A stretch of 15,832 bases of DNA, taken from the NCBI GenBank assembly GCA_033851845.1, contig JAWWOH010000100.1, positions 1-15,832 of the forward strand, in the 5' to 3' direction. Shown here in pieces: positions 6,289-14,382 of the stretch. The notes under the pieces are model-generated. The model searched no databases and was not told where the DNA came from. It saw only the letters and a list, made by a program, of their open reading frames with translations. The position numbers were made by a program, and so were the translations under genes. The first letter of the stretch is position 1. Every line of letters begins with the position of its first letter. This DNA comes from RYN-124 sp033851845 (lineage in GTDB: Bacteria > Actinomycetota > Actinomycetes > Mycobacteriales > SCTD01).

Positions 6289-7786
6289 CCCAGAAGGTCG
6301 CGCCGGCGCCGGCCTTGGACTCCACCCCGACGTCGCCGCCGTGCGCGGCGACGAGTCGTTTGACGATCGACAACCCGAGTCCGAAGCCCTTCGCGGTGCC
6401 GCCCCTCGTCGACTCGGTGCGCGTCCACCTCTCGAACAGCTGAGCCTGCTCCGCCGGCTCGATGCCGGGTCCCTCGTCACGGACGTCGATGCGGGCCATC
6501 TGCCCGTCGGCACCGACGGTGATCATGACCGGTCCGTGCTCGCCGCCGTACTTGATGGCATTGCCCACCAGGTTGTCCACGACCTCGCGCACCATCGCCG
6601 GATCACCGGCGATCTCGGCGGGCGCTGAGGGGTCGAAGACGACGGCGACGGAATCAGGGCGGCCGGTCACGACGGCCGCGTCCCGGCGTACCTCGTCGAA
6701 CAGTGGTGCCAGCGCGACCATGGCCCAATGCGGCTCCGCGCCCGCGCTCTCGAGCTGCTCGTCCATGAGGAGCTGCTCGGTCATCTGCTCGATGCGGACG
6801 AAGGCCTGCTGGAGTCCCTGCACCGCGCTGGTGATCTGCTCGGGCGACATCCGGTCGCGCATCGTGAGCAGCATGCTCGAGTAGCCCTTGCCGGCCCCGA
6901 GCGGCGTGCGGATGTCGTGCCGAGCGGTGCTGATGATCTCGCGGCGCTGACGGACCCGCTCCGCTTCCTTCTCCGCGCCCTGGGCCCACCGGACGGAGAC
7001 GGCGGTGTGGCCGGCGAGGTCGACCAGGAGCTCCTCGTCGAGGGCGTCGAAGACCCGCGCACCCGGCGGGCTGATGATCGCGAGCAGGCCGAGGACCTCG
7101 GAGCCGGCGAGGAGAGGCACCGCGCACAGCGGCCCGACGGCGAGCCGGCTCCCGGGAAGGCCCAGCCCGTCCGGCGCGTCCTTGACGTCCGCGAGCCGGA
7201 CGACGCGCTTGGTGCGCACCGGCGTCGACAGCAGCCCGAAGAACCGCGGCGGCCCGTCCGGGAAGAGGTCGTCGGGGCCGTCGCAGACGAAGTGCGTCGT
7301 CTCACCCAGGCTGCCCGGCCGCAGCAGCATCACCAGGCTCGTGCCGGCGCCCGTCATCGACTTCGCCTCGGCAGCGACGGTGGCCAGTGCGGCCTCGAGA
7401 CTCGGGGTCTCGAGCGCAAGCAGCTCGCGCGAGAGCCGTGACATCGCCCGCAGGCCCTCGCTCCGTCGTACCTCGTCGCTGACGTCGCGCATCAGCAGCA
7501 GGTGGTGCTCACCGACCGTGCGGTGCCGCACTTCGAGTACGCCGTACGGCGGCAAGGGGCGACGGTGGGCACCACCGTCGGCGGGGAGCGCGAGCAGGCT
7601 CGGGATGTGCTCGACCAGCGGCGCAGCGCCTGGCGCCAAGGCCACCTCGCGCGAGATGCCGAACAGGCTGGCCGCACCGGGGCTCCAGGCGACGACTGTG
7701 CCTGCGGTGTCGACGATGACCGCCGCGTCTCCCGTGACGTGGAACAGCTCTCCGACCGCACCGGAGACCACCGCATCGCTGCTCAC
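6260..7786 (-). CDS. soluble PAS-GAF sensor histidine kinase
   Basis: A 508-residue kinase with no transmembrane helix, so a cytosolic sensor. Order: PAS-like domain (about 10-105, VDTAGTVVAWSPGAASLFG), GAF domain (about 125-268), HisKA dimerisation helix with phospho-histidine H290 in ARHDIRTPLGAGKGY, and HATPase (about 395-506) with N box DNLVGNAIKYG, G1 DEGPGI (437-442), F box LFERW and G2 GFGLGL (468-472 region). All catalytic boxes are intact. The ligand of PAS or GAF cannot be read. Start is GTG 7786; there is no Shine-Dalgarno, but a -10-like TAACGT ends six bases before it. No response regulator is adjacent, making it an orphan kinase. Convergent overlap with mutY is 29 bases. A partner in the nearby Hpt/CheB operon is conceivable, not shown. 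Confidence 0.93.
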   Translation of the reverse strand: MSSDAVVSGAVGELFHVTGDAAVIVDTAGTVVAWSPGAASLFGISREVALAPGAAPLVEHIPSLLALPADGGAHRRPLPPYGVLEVRHRTVGEHHLLLMRDVSDEVRRSEGLRAMSRLSRELLALETPSLEAALATVAAEAKSMTGAGTSLVMLLRPGSLGETTHFVCDGPDDLFPDGPPRFFGLLSTPVRTKRVVRLADVKDAPDGLGLPGSRLAVGPLCAVPLLAGSEVLGLLAIISPPGARVFDALDEELLVDLAGHTAVSVRWAQGAEKEAERVRQRREIISTARHDIRTPLGAGKGYSSMLLTMRDRMSPEQITSAVQGLQQAFVRIEQMTEQLLMDEQLESAGAEPHWAMVALAPLFDEVRRDAAVVTGRPDSVAVVFDPSAPAEIAGDPAMVREVVDNLVGNAIKYGGEHGPVMITVGADGQMARIDVRDEGPGIEPAEQAQLFERWTRTESTRGGTAKGFGLGLSIVKRLVAAHGGDVGVESKAGAGATFWVTFPIELPG

Positions 7787-7792
7787 GCGTCG

Positions 7793-7798
7793 ACGTTA
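7793..7798 (-). promoter_or_regulatory. candidate -10 for the histidine kinase, leaderless start
   Basis: Minus-strand TAACGT (TANNNT) is separated from the GTG at 7786 by six bases, the spacing expected for a transcript that begins at its start codon. No Shine-Dalgarno precedes the GTG. No clear -35 is seen. Confidence 0.4.
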
Positions 7799-7843
7799 GC
7801 CGGACTCGCCGGGCAGGGAACACCCACCGTGACGCAGAAGCCT

Positions 7844-7849
7844 TAGCCT
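7844..7849 (+). promoter_or_regulatory. candidate -10 for the cyclase/ATPase gene
   Basis: TAGCCT (TANNNT) lies 21 bases before ATG 7871 in the 84-base divergent gap shared with the kinase promoter. A start near 7856 would give a leader of roughly 15 bases containing GGGGGT. No good -35 is visible; pattern evidence only. Confidence 0.3.
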
Positions 7850-7870
7850 GGCGGCTCATCGGGGGTGCTG

Positions 7871-10800
7871 ATGGCGGGCTGGATGTGCGCGGGATGCGCC
7901 GGCGCCAATCCTGAGGGCACGCTGTTCTGCGGGCACTGCGGCACCCGGCGTGAAGAGGTCGCCGAGGGCTGGTCGTGCCGCGAGTGCGGCGCCGGCAATG
8001 CGGTCGAGATGGCCTTCTGCGGACGGTGCGGGGCACAGCAAGCGACCACGCGCCAGGAGGAGCTCCGACTCGTCACCGCGCTGTTCGCCGACATCAGCGG
8101 GTTCACGACGCTTGCCGACACGTTGGACGTCGAGTCGCTGCACGAAGTGATCCATCCTCTCGTGGCGGGCCTGTCGAGGGTCGCGGAGAAGTACGAGGGC
8201 TTCATCGAGAAGTACGCCGGTGACGCCGTGCTGGTCGTCTTCGGTGCGCCGATCACCCACGAGGACGACCCGCAGCGGGCGCTCCTCACTGCCCTGGAGA
8301 TGCACGCAACCTTGCCCCGACTGCTCGACGACATCGGCCCGGCCGCAACGGGCTTGACCATCCACATCGGCGTCAACACCGGTCGCGTCCTCGCCGGCCA
8401 GACCGGCTCCGAGCAGCAGAGCGACTACGCAGTGCTCGGCGACTCGGTGATCCTCGCGCAGCGGCTCGAGTCGGTCTGCCCGTCGGGGCAGACGTACGTC
8501 GGTGAGACGACCTACGAGCTGGCCCGCAACGAGTTCGACTTCGAGTCGGTCGGCGAGCTGCAGCTCAAGGGCAAGCTGAAGCCGGTCACCGGCTACCGAC
8601 TGCTCGGCCGACGCAGGGCCGACTCGTCGGTGCAGGGGCCGCTCGTGGGCCGCTCCCGGGAGATGGCGGTCGTCGACACCGCATTGGATCGGCTGGCCGA
8701 CGGCAGGAGCGGCGTACTGACCGTGTCCGGCGAGCCGGGCTGCGGCAAGAGCCGGCTGCTCGCCGAGGTGCGCTCCCGCGCCACGGCACGGGGCATGCGA
8801 TGGCTGCCGGCGCGATGCCTGTCCTACGGCTCATCGCTTCCGTACTGGCCGATCGCGGACCTGCTGCGGCAGGCCACTGGCGCGCGCTTTGAGGACGAAC
8901 CAGCGGTCGTGCAGTCGAAGCTCGAGGCCGCGCTCCCTGCGGAGACGGTCCCGGCGGCCCGCCGGCTGCTCGGGCTCCCGGTTGCGCCGGCCTCGCCGGA
9001 GCAGGTGCGTCGAGACCTGCACGATGCGATCGCGGCGTGGTTGGCGGCGCTCTCCGCCGGTGCACCCACTGTCCTGATGTTGGAGGACGTGCACTGGGCC
9101 GACAGCGGCACTCTCGATGTCCTCGGCGAGGTGATCCGCACGCGGCGCGACGTCCCGCTCGTGGTGGCCGTCTCCACTCGTCCAGAGGGACTGCCTGCGC
9201 TGGACGCGATGTGCGCAGATAGCGCGAGGCAGCACATCGACGTGCTGCCGCTCACTGCGTCCGCGGTGCGCGATCTCGTTCGCGGCTTGCTGGGCAGCCC
9301 GGCGTCTCCCGGACTGGCACAGCTGCTGGTCTCCCGCACCGGCGGCAATCCGTTGTTCGTCGAGGAGCTCGTCCGCTCGCTAGACGAGACGGAGACCCTC
9401 GTCGAGACGTCGCAGGGCTGGGAGACCGCACCAGGCTTCAGCGCAGAAGATGTCCCTGAAACGGTCGAAAGCGTGTTCGCGGCGCGCCTCGACGTCCTAC
9501 CGCCGGCGGCTGCGAGCCTTCTGCAGACGACAGCGGTGGTCGGCCGCAGTGTCCGACTGTCGTTGCTGCGAGCCGTCACCGCGCCAGAGCCGATCGAGGA
9601 GGCGCTGCAGACCCTCGTCGGCGCCGGCCTGCTCGACCGCGGACTCGACACGGACGAGCCAGCCGTCACCTTTCACCACGCTCTGCTGCAGGATGTGGTC
9701 TACGGCCGGCTGCTTCGGAAGCGGCGACGGGAGCTGCACCGTCGCGTCGCCGACGTCGGTCGTTCGCTGTACGGCGACGGCGATGAAAACGTCGAGCTCC
9801 TCGCGCGCCACCTCTACCTCGCTGAAGCCGGCGAAGAGGCGCTTGACCCACTGTTGCGCGCGGGACGCCGGGCGGCACGGATGTACGCGAACGACGAGGC
9901 GGCGCTGCACCTCGAGCACGCACTGGGCGTGCTCGGCGGACTTGGCGATGAGTCGGACCGACGCACCGAGCTGGAGCTGGAGCTGGGTGCGCTCCAACAG
10001 CTGCGCGGTGATCAGGAAACAGCCCGGCGGCTCTTCGAGGCCGCCCGTCTGCGCTCAGGACGTGCGGACGCATGGTCGGCCGTCATGTCCTCGCATCGTG
10101 CGACGGGAAGCTACGACCAGGTCTTGGAGCTGTTCGAGCACGCCGGACCACACTTCGACCCGCGAAGCCACGATGCGGGGGGGATCTGGCTGGAGTGCGC
10201 AAACACGCTGGCGGTGATGGGTCGTTTCAGCGACTCGATCATGATGCTGCGCACTCAGCTGCGGCTGCTGCCGCCTGGTGAACGCGTTCTCCGCGGACGG
10301 GTGCTCAGTCAACTCGCCTACGCGGAGGGGCAGCTGCGGATCGATTCTGCCGTCCGGCACGCGGAAGAAGCGATCGCGCTGCTCGACGCCGCCGAGTCCC
10401 TGCGCGAGCTGGTCACGGCCCTTCGGGTTGGCGGCATGGCGCACGTGTATGCAGGCAACCGGACCGAGGCGCAGCAAGCGCTGGAGCGGGGGGTCGCCGT
10501 TGCCGAGCGCATCGGCCTGCTCGTCGAGGCTGCCGGGTGCCTGCTCAACAGCGGGCTCGTCGTGCTCGAGTCAGATCCGGCGGCGGCTGCAGAGCGCTTC
10601 CGCGCCGCACTCGACCGGTTCACGATCATCGGACATCCAGCCGGCCGCGTGCAGGCAACCGGCAACCTTGCCGACGCCCTGTGCCGCAGCGGACAGCTGG
10701 AGGAGGCGGAGGCAGCGGTCGACGAGGCCGCGTCGCTCGCGAGCCGCATCGGACACCGACTGACGCTGGCCGACGTCACCTGGACACGGGCAAAGATCCG

Positions 10801-10993
10801 GATGGCACGTGGGGAAGCCGCAGATGCTGCTGACGCCGCCGAAGCGGCGGCCGGCATGTTCCTGGAGATCGACGATCTCGACGAGGCCGCCGCATGCCTA
10901 AGACTTGCGCAGGATGCGGCGGCGATCTCCGGAGACGCCGATAGGGCGCGGTCGCTACGCGACCGGGCCCTATCGGTTGCCCCGTCTGGCTAG
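7871..10993 (+). CDS. zinc-ribbon / class III cyclase-like / AAA ATPase / helical-repeat signalling protein
   Basis: A 1040-residue cytosolic multidomain protein. Two tandem zinc ribbons open it (C6, C9, C20, C23; C36, C39, C50, C53). A class III nucleotide cyclase domain (about 60-240) has metal aspartates D74 in FADISGF and D118 in GDAVLVVFG, and K114 of the purine pocket. Where mammalian cyclases have the adenine-selecting Asp and transition-state Asn, this has A187 and I194 (LGDSVILAQRLE); R198 is kept. A STAND/MalT-like ATPase follows: GEPGCGKS (287-294), Walker B LMLEDVHWAD, then about 500 residues of TPR-like helices to the C-terminus. No DNA-binding HTH is evident. ATG 7871 is preferred for GGGGGT five bases upstream; GTG 7865 is possible. 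Its stop shares CTAG with the convergent gene. Whether it makes cAMP is doubtful. Confidence 0.88.
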   Translation: MAGWMCAGCAGANPEGTLFCGHCGTRREEVAEGWSCRECGAGNAVEMAFCGRCGAQQATTRQEELRLVTALFADISGFTTLADTLDVESLHEVIHPLVAGLSRVAEKYEGFIEKYAGDAVLVVFGAPITHEDDPQRALLTALEMHATLPRLLDDIGPAATGLTIHIGVNTGRVLAGQTGSEQQSDYAVLGDSVILAQRLESVCPSGQTYVGETTYELARNEFDFESVGELQLKGKLKPVTGYRLLGRRRADSSVQGPLVGRSREMAVVDTALDRLADGRSGVLTVSGEPGCGKSRLLAEVRSRATARGMRWLPARCLSYGSSLPYWPIADLLRQATGARFEDEPAVVQSKLEAALPAETVPAARRLLGLPVAPASPEQVRRDLHDAIAAWLAALSAGAPTVLMLEDVHWADSGTLDVLGEVIRTRRDVPLVVAVSTRPEGLPALDAMCADSARQHIDVLPLTASAVRDLVRGLLGSPASPGLAQLLVSRTGGNPLFVEELVRSLDETETLVETSQGWETAPGFSAEDVPETVESVFAARLDVLPPAAASLLQTTAVVGRSVRLSLLRAVTAPEPIEEALQTLVGAGLLDRGLDTDEPAVTFHHALLQDVVYGRLLRKRRRELHRRVADVGRSLYGDGDENVELLARHLYLAEAGEEALDPLLRAGRRAARMYANDEAALHLEHALGVLGGLGDESDRRTELELELGALQQLRGDQETARRLFEAARLRSGRADAWSAVMSSHRATGSYDQVLELFEHAGPHFDPRSHDAGGIWLECANTLAVMGRFSDSIMMLRTQLRLLPPGERVLRGRVLSQLAYAEGQLRIDSAVRHAEEAIALLDAAESLRELVTALRVGGMAHVYAGNRTEAQQALERGVAVAERIGLLVEAAGCLLNSGLVVLESDPAAAAERFRAALDRFTIIGHPAGRVQATGNLADALCRSGQLEEAEAAVDEAASLASRIGHRLTLADVTWTRAKIRMARGEAADAADAAEAAAGMFLEIDDLDEAAACLRLAQDAAAISGDADRARSLRDRALSVAPSG
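10938..10976. terminator. long hairpin at the end of the cyclase gene, probable terminator for the secreted-protein operon
   Basis: Bases 10938-10955 pair with 10959-10976 in an 18-base stem with a single G-G mismatch (10948/10966) and a three-base loop. It lies inside the coding sequence, 14 bases before the cyclase stop. Read on the minus strand it begins 13 bases after the stop of the 182-residue secreted-protein gene, the right place for a terminator. No U tract follows on either strand, so it would be of the I-shaped type. The fold is certain from sequence; function is inferred. Confidence 0.6.
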
Positions 10994-11538
10994 CCGCCGA
11001 AGCCCTGAGCCCCAGTACCGTCCTTGCAGATCGTCTTGGTACCCGTGTCCGGCGCGGTGTCGATGACGGTCCGTCCGTCGAGCACCTGGACCAAGGCGTC
11101 GACGCAGACCTCGGACTGGTGGTCGAACAGGCCCAAGATTTCCAACGGGTTGTCGCGCGAGGTGCCGGTGGTGCCGTCACCGGGCTGTGTGATGGTGCGC
11201 AGCGGGCGCACCTTCGACGGGTCCGAGCCGCGCGGGAACACGAGCACTGAGTAAGTGGCCGTGGGGCAACTGGCGGCGCCCAGCACCAAGGTGCTGTCAA
11301 GCGACGCCGCGTTCGCGAAGTACGTCGGTTTGACCGGACCATACGGGTCCACGAGTGTTCCGCTACCGGTTTGCGAGGCCGACTTCAACACGTCGTTGAA
11401 GGCGCCCTGGCTCGCCGGAGTGATGTCGTAGCAACCGGTCTCTGTCGGGGTCGTGCCACCGGCCACTGCGTGAGCCACCGGAAGAATGCCCAGGGCAACT
11501 ACCGTCGCGGACGCGACCGCCCAGATGCGCTTGTTCAT
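10990..11538 (-). CDS. secreted four-cysteine protein of unknown family
   Basis: I do not recognise the family. The 182-residue product starts with a signal peptide: MNKR, a hydrophobic stretch (about 5-22) and a likely cleavage after AHA at 24. The mature part of about 158 residues has four cysteines, C36, C91, C145 and C171, enough for two disulfides, and alternating hydrophobic strands (TYSVLVFPRG, EVCVDALVQVLDG) that suggest a beta-sandwich. It ends in a Gly-rich GTGAQGFGG. Start ATG 11538 is set by GAGGAG six bases upstream and by the signal peptide; the frame stays open to 11922 inside the neighbour, which I reject. The gene begins 11 bases after the stop of the 941-residue secreted protein and is surely co-transcribed with it. 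A small extracellular partner or binding protein is my guess only. Confidence 0.8.
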   Translation of the reverse strand: MNKRIWAVASATVVALGILPVAHAVAGGTTPTETGCYDITPASQGAFNDVLKSASQTGSGTLVDPYGPVKPTYFANAASLDSTLVLGAASCPTATYSVLVFPRGSDPSKVRPLRTITQPGDGTTGTSRDNPLEILGLFDHQSEVCVDALVQVLDGRTVIDTAPDTGTKTICKDGTGAQGFGG

Positions 11539-11544
11539 GACTAG

Positions 11545-11550
11545 CTCCTC
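11545..11550 (-). promoter_or_regulatory. ribosome binding site overlapping the upstream stop
   Basis: Minus-strand TAGAGGAG joins the stop codon of the large secreted protein (TAG, 11552-11550) to the Shine-Dalgarno GAGGAG of the small one, six bases before ATG 11538. The shared G and tight spacing point to coupled translation of the two secreted proteins. Confidence 0.7.
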
Positions 11551-14375
11551 TACGGGAAGACGTTCGGGGCGGACGGGTCGGCGCCCTTGAGGCGCCCGTC
11601 GAGCGTTCCGACGTAGAACGGGATGTAGCCGAGCATGCTCGGACGGGAGAGGAGCACGTTGCTCAACGTCGTCCGGTCGAAGGTGACCGTGGCCGTTGTC
11701 GGTCCTGTGACCACCCAGGACGTGGCGGGGAGGCTCGTCGACGAACCGGTCAAGTTGTTCGTCGCGTAGCCGGCGATCTGCGTGATGAAGATGTCCGACT
11801 GACGAAGTGTGGTCAGATCGATCTTCGCGCCGACGAGCTGAACTCTGACGTTGTTGCCGCTCGAGTTCTTGTAGAACGACGTCGGGTTGAACTGACCCCC
11901 CGTTGTGCTGGCGAAGTCGCACGGAGCCGGGTCGTCCACGTTTGCCAGCCCGTCCGTGTCGCTGTCGAGCACCGCGTTGGAAGCGTCGGTGACCGCATTG
12001 GCCGGATAGCAGGTCTGCAGCTCATCCCGGTCTGCGATTCCGTCCCCGTCCGTGTCGGCGAGAACGGTGAAGCCACGCGTCGTGGAGGCGATCTCGCTTC
12101 CGTTGCTCGCGAAGCCACGCAGAGTCAGGGTGTAGTTGCCTGGCTGGTAACCGCCGAGCGGTGGCACCAGCTTGGCGGTTGCCCCTGTGACGAGCTGTGG
12201 GGTGACGGGGAAACTCGGCCCGCTGAGCGACCACCGAAGGTCGTTGACAGTCTTGTCGAGAGCGTCACGCACGGATCCGGACAGGCTCAGGGCCTGGTAC
12301 GCCGTCGGCGTGACGCCGGCCGCCGGCGAGTAGATCGCTGCGGACCCCGTCACCACCGAAGACGTCGTGCTGAGGTCGCCCTGCGTGGTGGCGAGGAAAC
12401 CGTCACTCACGCGGTAGCTGAGCTGACCGTTCGTGCAGGCCAGGCTCGCGTCGTACGGCTGGCTGAACACGGCGACCTTGTCGGCAACGGTGGTCGGCTT
12501 GACCCCGGTGGCCAGCGGCGAGGTGCTGCCGCCAGGGCACGAGACGAAGAGGTCCAGCCGAAGGTCATTGGGCCGCTCGTCGTTAGCGGACACGCTGATG
12601 CTCTGCCCCTGCGCCTGCGCGGCGATGAACTGCGGAGCGTTGTCGCGCGGCCGGCTGTAGAGAAGCGTGCTGCCTGCGGCGCCTGGTGCACCGCGCCACA
12701 GCTCGACGTTCGTCGCACGGGAGTCTGCAGGGATCGCAGCACCGAAACTGCCGCGCAGCACGGCGTGCTCATCGGCCGTCGGGCCGTCGTGCTCATCGAT
12801 CTCGAAGTGGACATCGATCGGGTCGTTGCGAACGATGCCACTCGCAGAACGCTGCACGACGCGGTAACCGCTGCTGGGCTGTGCCGGGTCCTGACGGTTG
12901 TCGGTCGAGGTGTAGGAGTAGGCGTCGGTACCGGCAGCCGTTCCGTCTGTGCTGCCGGTGACGACAAACGTCCCTTGGCCAGCCCCACCTGCGGCCGCGT
13001 AGGTCAACTCGCCCGGGTTGCGGCACGACGAGCCTGCGACCGGGTTGGCCGGAACGGCCGGCAGGACCGAGCACTGCAGCCAGTCCCAGTCCTCCTTTTC
13101 GTACAACGTGTTGGTGTCGTTCCATCCGGTCGGGGTGTACTGCATGGCCGTGCGGTTGTCCTGCAGCCACTGCTGCGTGTAGAGGTTGTAGGCACGACCT
13201 TTAGCGGTCGCGTCCGCCGCGACGTTCTTGGAGTGGTGGCTCCCGTCGTACCGCGGGTCGCTTTCGTTCACTGCGCCGACCGTGTGCGCGTACTCCATCG
13301 CTGCGATTGCGCCGGTCACGGATGTGCCTTGGAGGGAGGTGCCAACGGTGCGACCCCAAGCGGAGACCCCGCGAACCTGCGCGTAGCCCTCTGTGCAGGC
13401 GCTGTTCGTATTCGTCGTTGCGCCGAGACTCACGCCTTGCCAGACCTCACCAAGCGCGCGCTGCGCCCGGGTGTTGCCCGAGATGCTGTTCCAGGCGACT
13501 CGCGTGGCCTCGAGCTGCGCAGCGATGTAGGGCATCTGCTCGCTGCTCCCGCAGAAGGTGCCCGTCGACATGTAGTTCTTGGCAACCGTCCCACCCGTCG
13601 AGGTGGGCTCGTTGTGGGCGCCGAGGTTGAGCATGCCGGCGTTCAGGTTGTAGACGAGGCCGCCCGAGTCAGCGACCGGCAGCACGCGGTTGAGCGAGGT
13701 CATGCCGACCTGGAGCGCTGACCGAGCCGCGGCCGGGTACTGCGCGTCGGCCGACTTCGCAGCGTCACCCATCGGCACGACGAGGACGCCGGCCGGAAGG
13801 ACGGCCGGTGCGACCGAGGCGCTGATCGGGCTCGTGGTCCCGGGCATCGTGGCGAACGTGACAGCGTCCTGCAGTGCAGGCGCCGTGGGCGTCGTGACCT
13901 GGTAGCGCACCGTGACGGAGAAGTTGACTGGGCCGCTGACAGGCTTGATGTACGAGCCCGGCACGAGGAACTGCACGTCACTCGCTGACGCGGGCACGGG
14001 CGCGGTGCTCGGGGATCCGAGCGGCGGCAGCGGCAAGGACCCGTCGAGCTCGATGGGGGTCGCCGTCGTGTTGGCCGTCAACGTGGCGCCAGTGACGGCG
14101 ACGCTGACGCCGACGGGAAGGCATGCCGGCGTACTGAGGAAGAGCTTGACCAGCGTCGACTTTCCCCGCGCCAGCACGCCGTACGTAGGCAAGCCCTGAC
14201 TCACCATGACGTCACTGAGCTGCGGAGTCGTGCACGGATCCGCTGCTGACGCCGGACTGGACGTGGGCAGCGTGAGCGCCAGCCCCGCAGCCGTGACGAT
14301 GGCCGCACACGCCGCCATCGAACGCCGTGTCTGTCGGACGTGCCGACCCACGTACTTGTGCCGAACAATCGACAT
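11550..14375 (-). CDS. large secreted metalloprotease-like protein with thrombospondin type 3-like calcium repeats
   Basis: A 941-residue exported protein. Signal peptide: basic start (RHVRQTRRS), hydrophobic core about 20-36, cleavage after ASA at 44; the twin arginines are not a clear Tat motif. Residues about 45-200 are beta-rich. Residues 360-364 read MEYAH, followed by TVG and, at 379-382, SHHS: the layout of an HExxHxxG zinc protease with a later histidine ligand, but the first histidine is M360. Middle beta domains (about 520-770) include SVSANDERPNDLRLDLF. Two acidic calcium loops follow, DTDGDGIADRDE (774-785) and DSDTDGLANVDD (804-815), then a beta-rich C-terminal domain. Ten mature cysteines. 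No sorting motif or C-terminal anchor, so it is released or held by its domains. GGGGGAGG lies seven bases before ATG 14375. First gene of a two-gene operon. Function unknown; protease activity doubtful. Confidence 0.8.
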   Translation of the reverse strand: MSIVRHKYVGRHVRQTRRSMAACAAIVTAAGLALTLPTSSPASAADPCTTPQLSDVMVSQGLPTYGVLARGKSTLVKLFLSTPACLPVGVSVAVTGATLTANTTATPIELDGSLPLPPLGSPSTAPVPASASDVQFLVPGSYIKPVSGPVNFSVTVRYQVTTPTAPALQDAVTFATMPGTTSPISASVAPAVLPAGVLVVPMGDAAKSADAQYPAAARSALQVGMTSLNRVLPVADSGGLVYNLNAGMLNLGAHNEPTSTGGTVAKNYMSTGTFCGSSEQMPYIAAQLEATRVAWNSISGNTRAQRALGEVWQGVSLGATTNTNSACTEGYAQVRGVSAWGRTVGTSLQGTSVTGAIAAMEYAHTVGAVNESDPRYDGSHHSKNVAADATAKGRAYNLYTQQWLQDNRTAMQYTPTGWNDTNTLYEKEDWDWLQCSVLPAVPANPVAGSSCRNPGELTYAAAGGAGQGTFVVTGSTDGTAAGTDAYSYTSTDNRQDPAQPSSGYRVVQRSASGIVRNDPIDVHFEIDEHDGPTADEHAVLRGSFGAAIPADSRATNVELWRGAPGAAGSTLLYSRPRDNAPQFIAAQAQGQSISVSANDERPNDLRLDLFVSCPGGSTSPLATGVKPTTVADKVAVFSQPYDASLACTNGQLSYRVSDGFLATTQGDLSTTSSVVTGSAAIYSPAAGVTPTAYQALSLSGSVRDALDKTVNDLRWSLSGPSFPVTPQLVTGATAKLVPPLGGYQPGNYTLTLRGFASNGSEIASTTRGFTVLADTDGDGIADRDELQTCYPANAVTDASNAVLDSDTDGLANVDDPAPCDFASTTGGQFNPTSFYKNSSGNNVRVQLVGAKIDLTTLRQSDIFITQIAGYATNNLTGSSTSLPATSWVVTGPTTATVTFDRTTLSNVLLSRPSMLGYIPFYVGTLDGRLKGADPSAPNVFP

Positions 14376-14382
14376 CGCTGTG

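Noticed and set aside
11700..11736. LPATS as a sortase sorting signal in the large secreted protein
   Set aside because: It lies about 60 residues before the end, is followed by beta-rich sequence and has no membrane helix or basic tail.
11539..11922. Upstream extension of the small secreted protein to 310 residues
   Set aside because: It would place the signal peptide in the middle of the protein and overlaps the large secreted gene; GAGGAG and the signal peptide fix ATG 11538.
12765..13721. 318-residue reading frame antisense to the large secreted protein
   Set aside because: Arg/Val/Gly-rich composition, no ribosome site and no recognisable motif; the secreted gene has a signal peptide, ribosome site and calcium loops.
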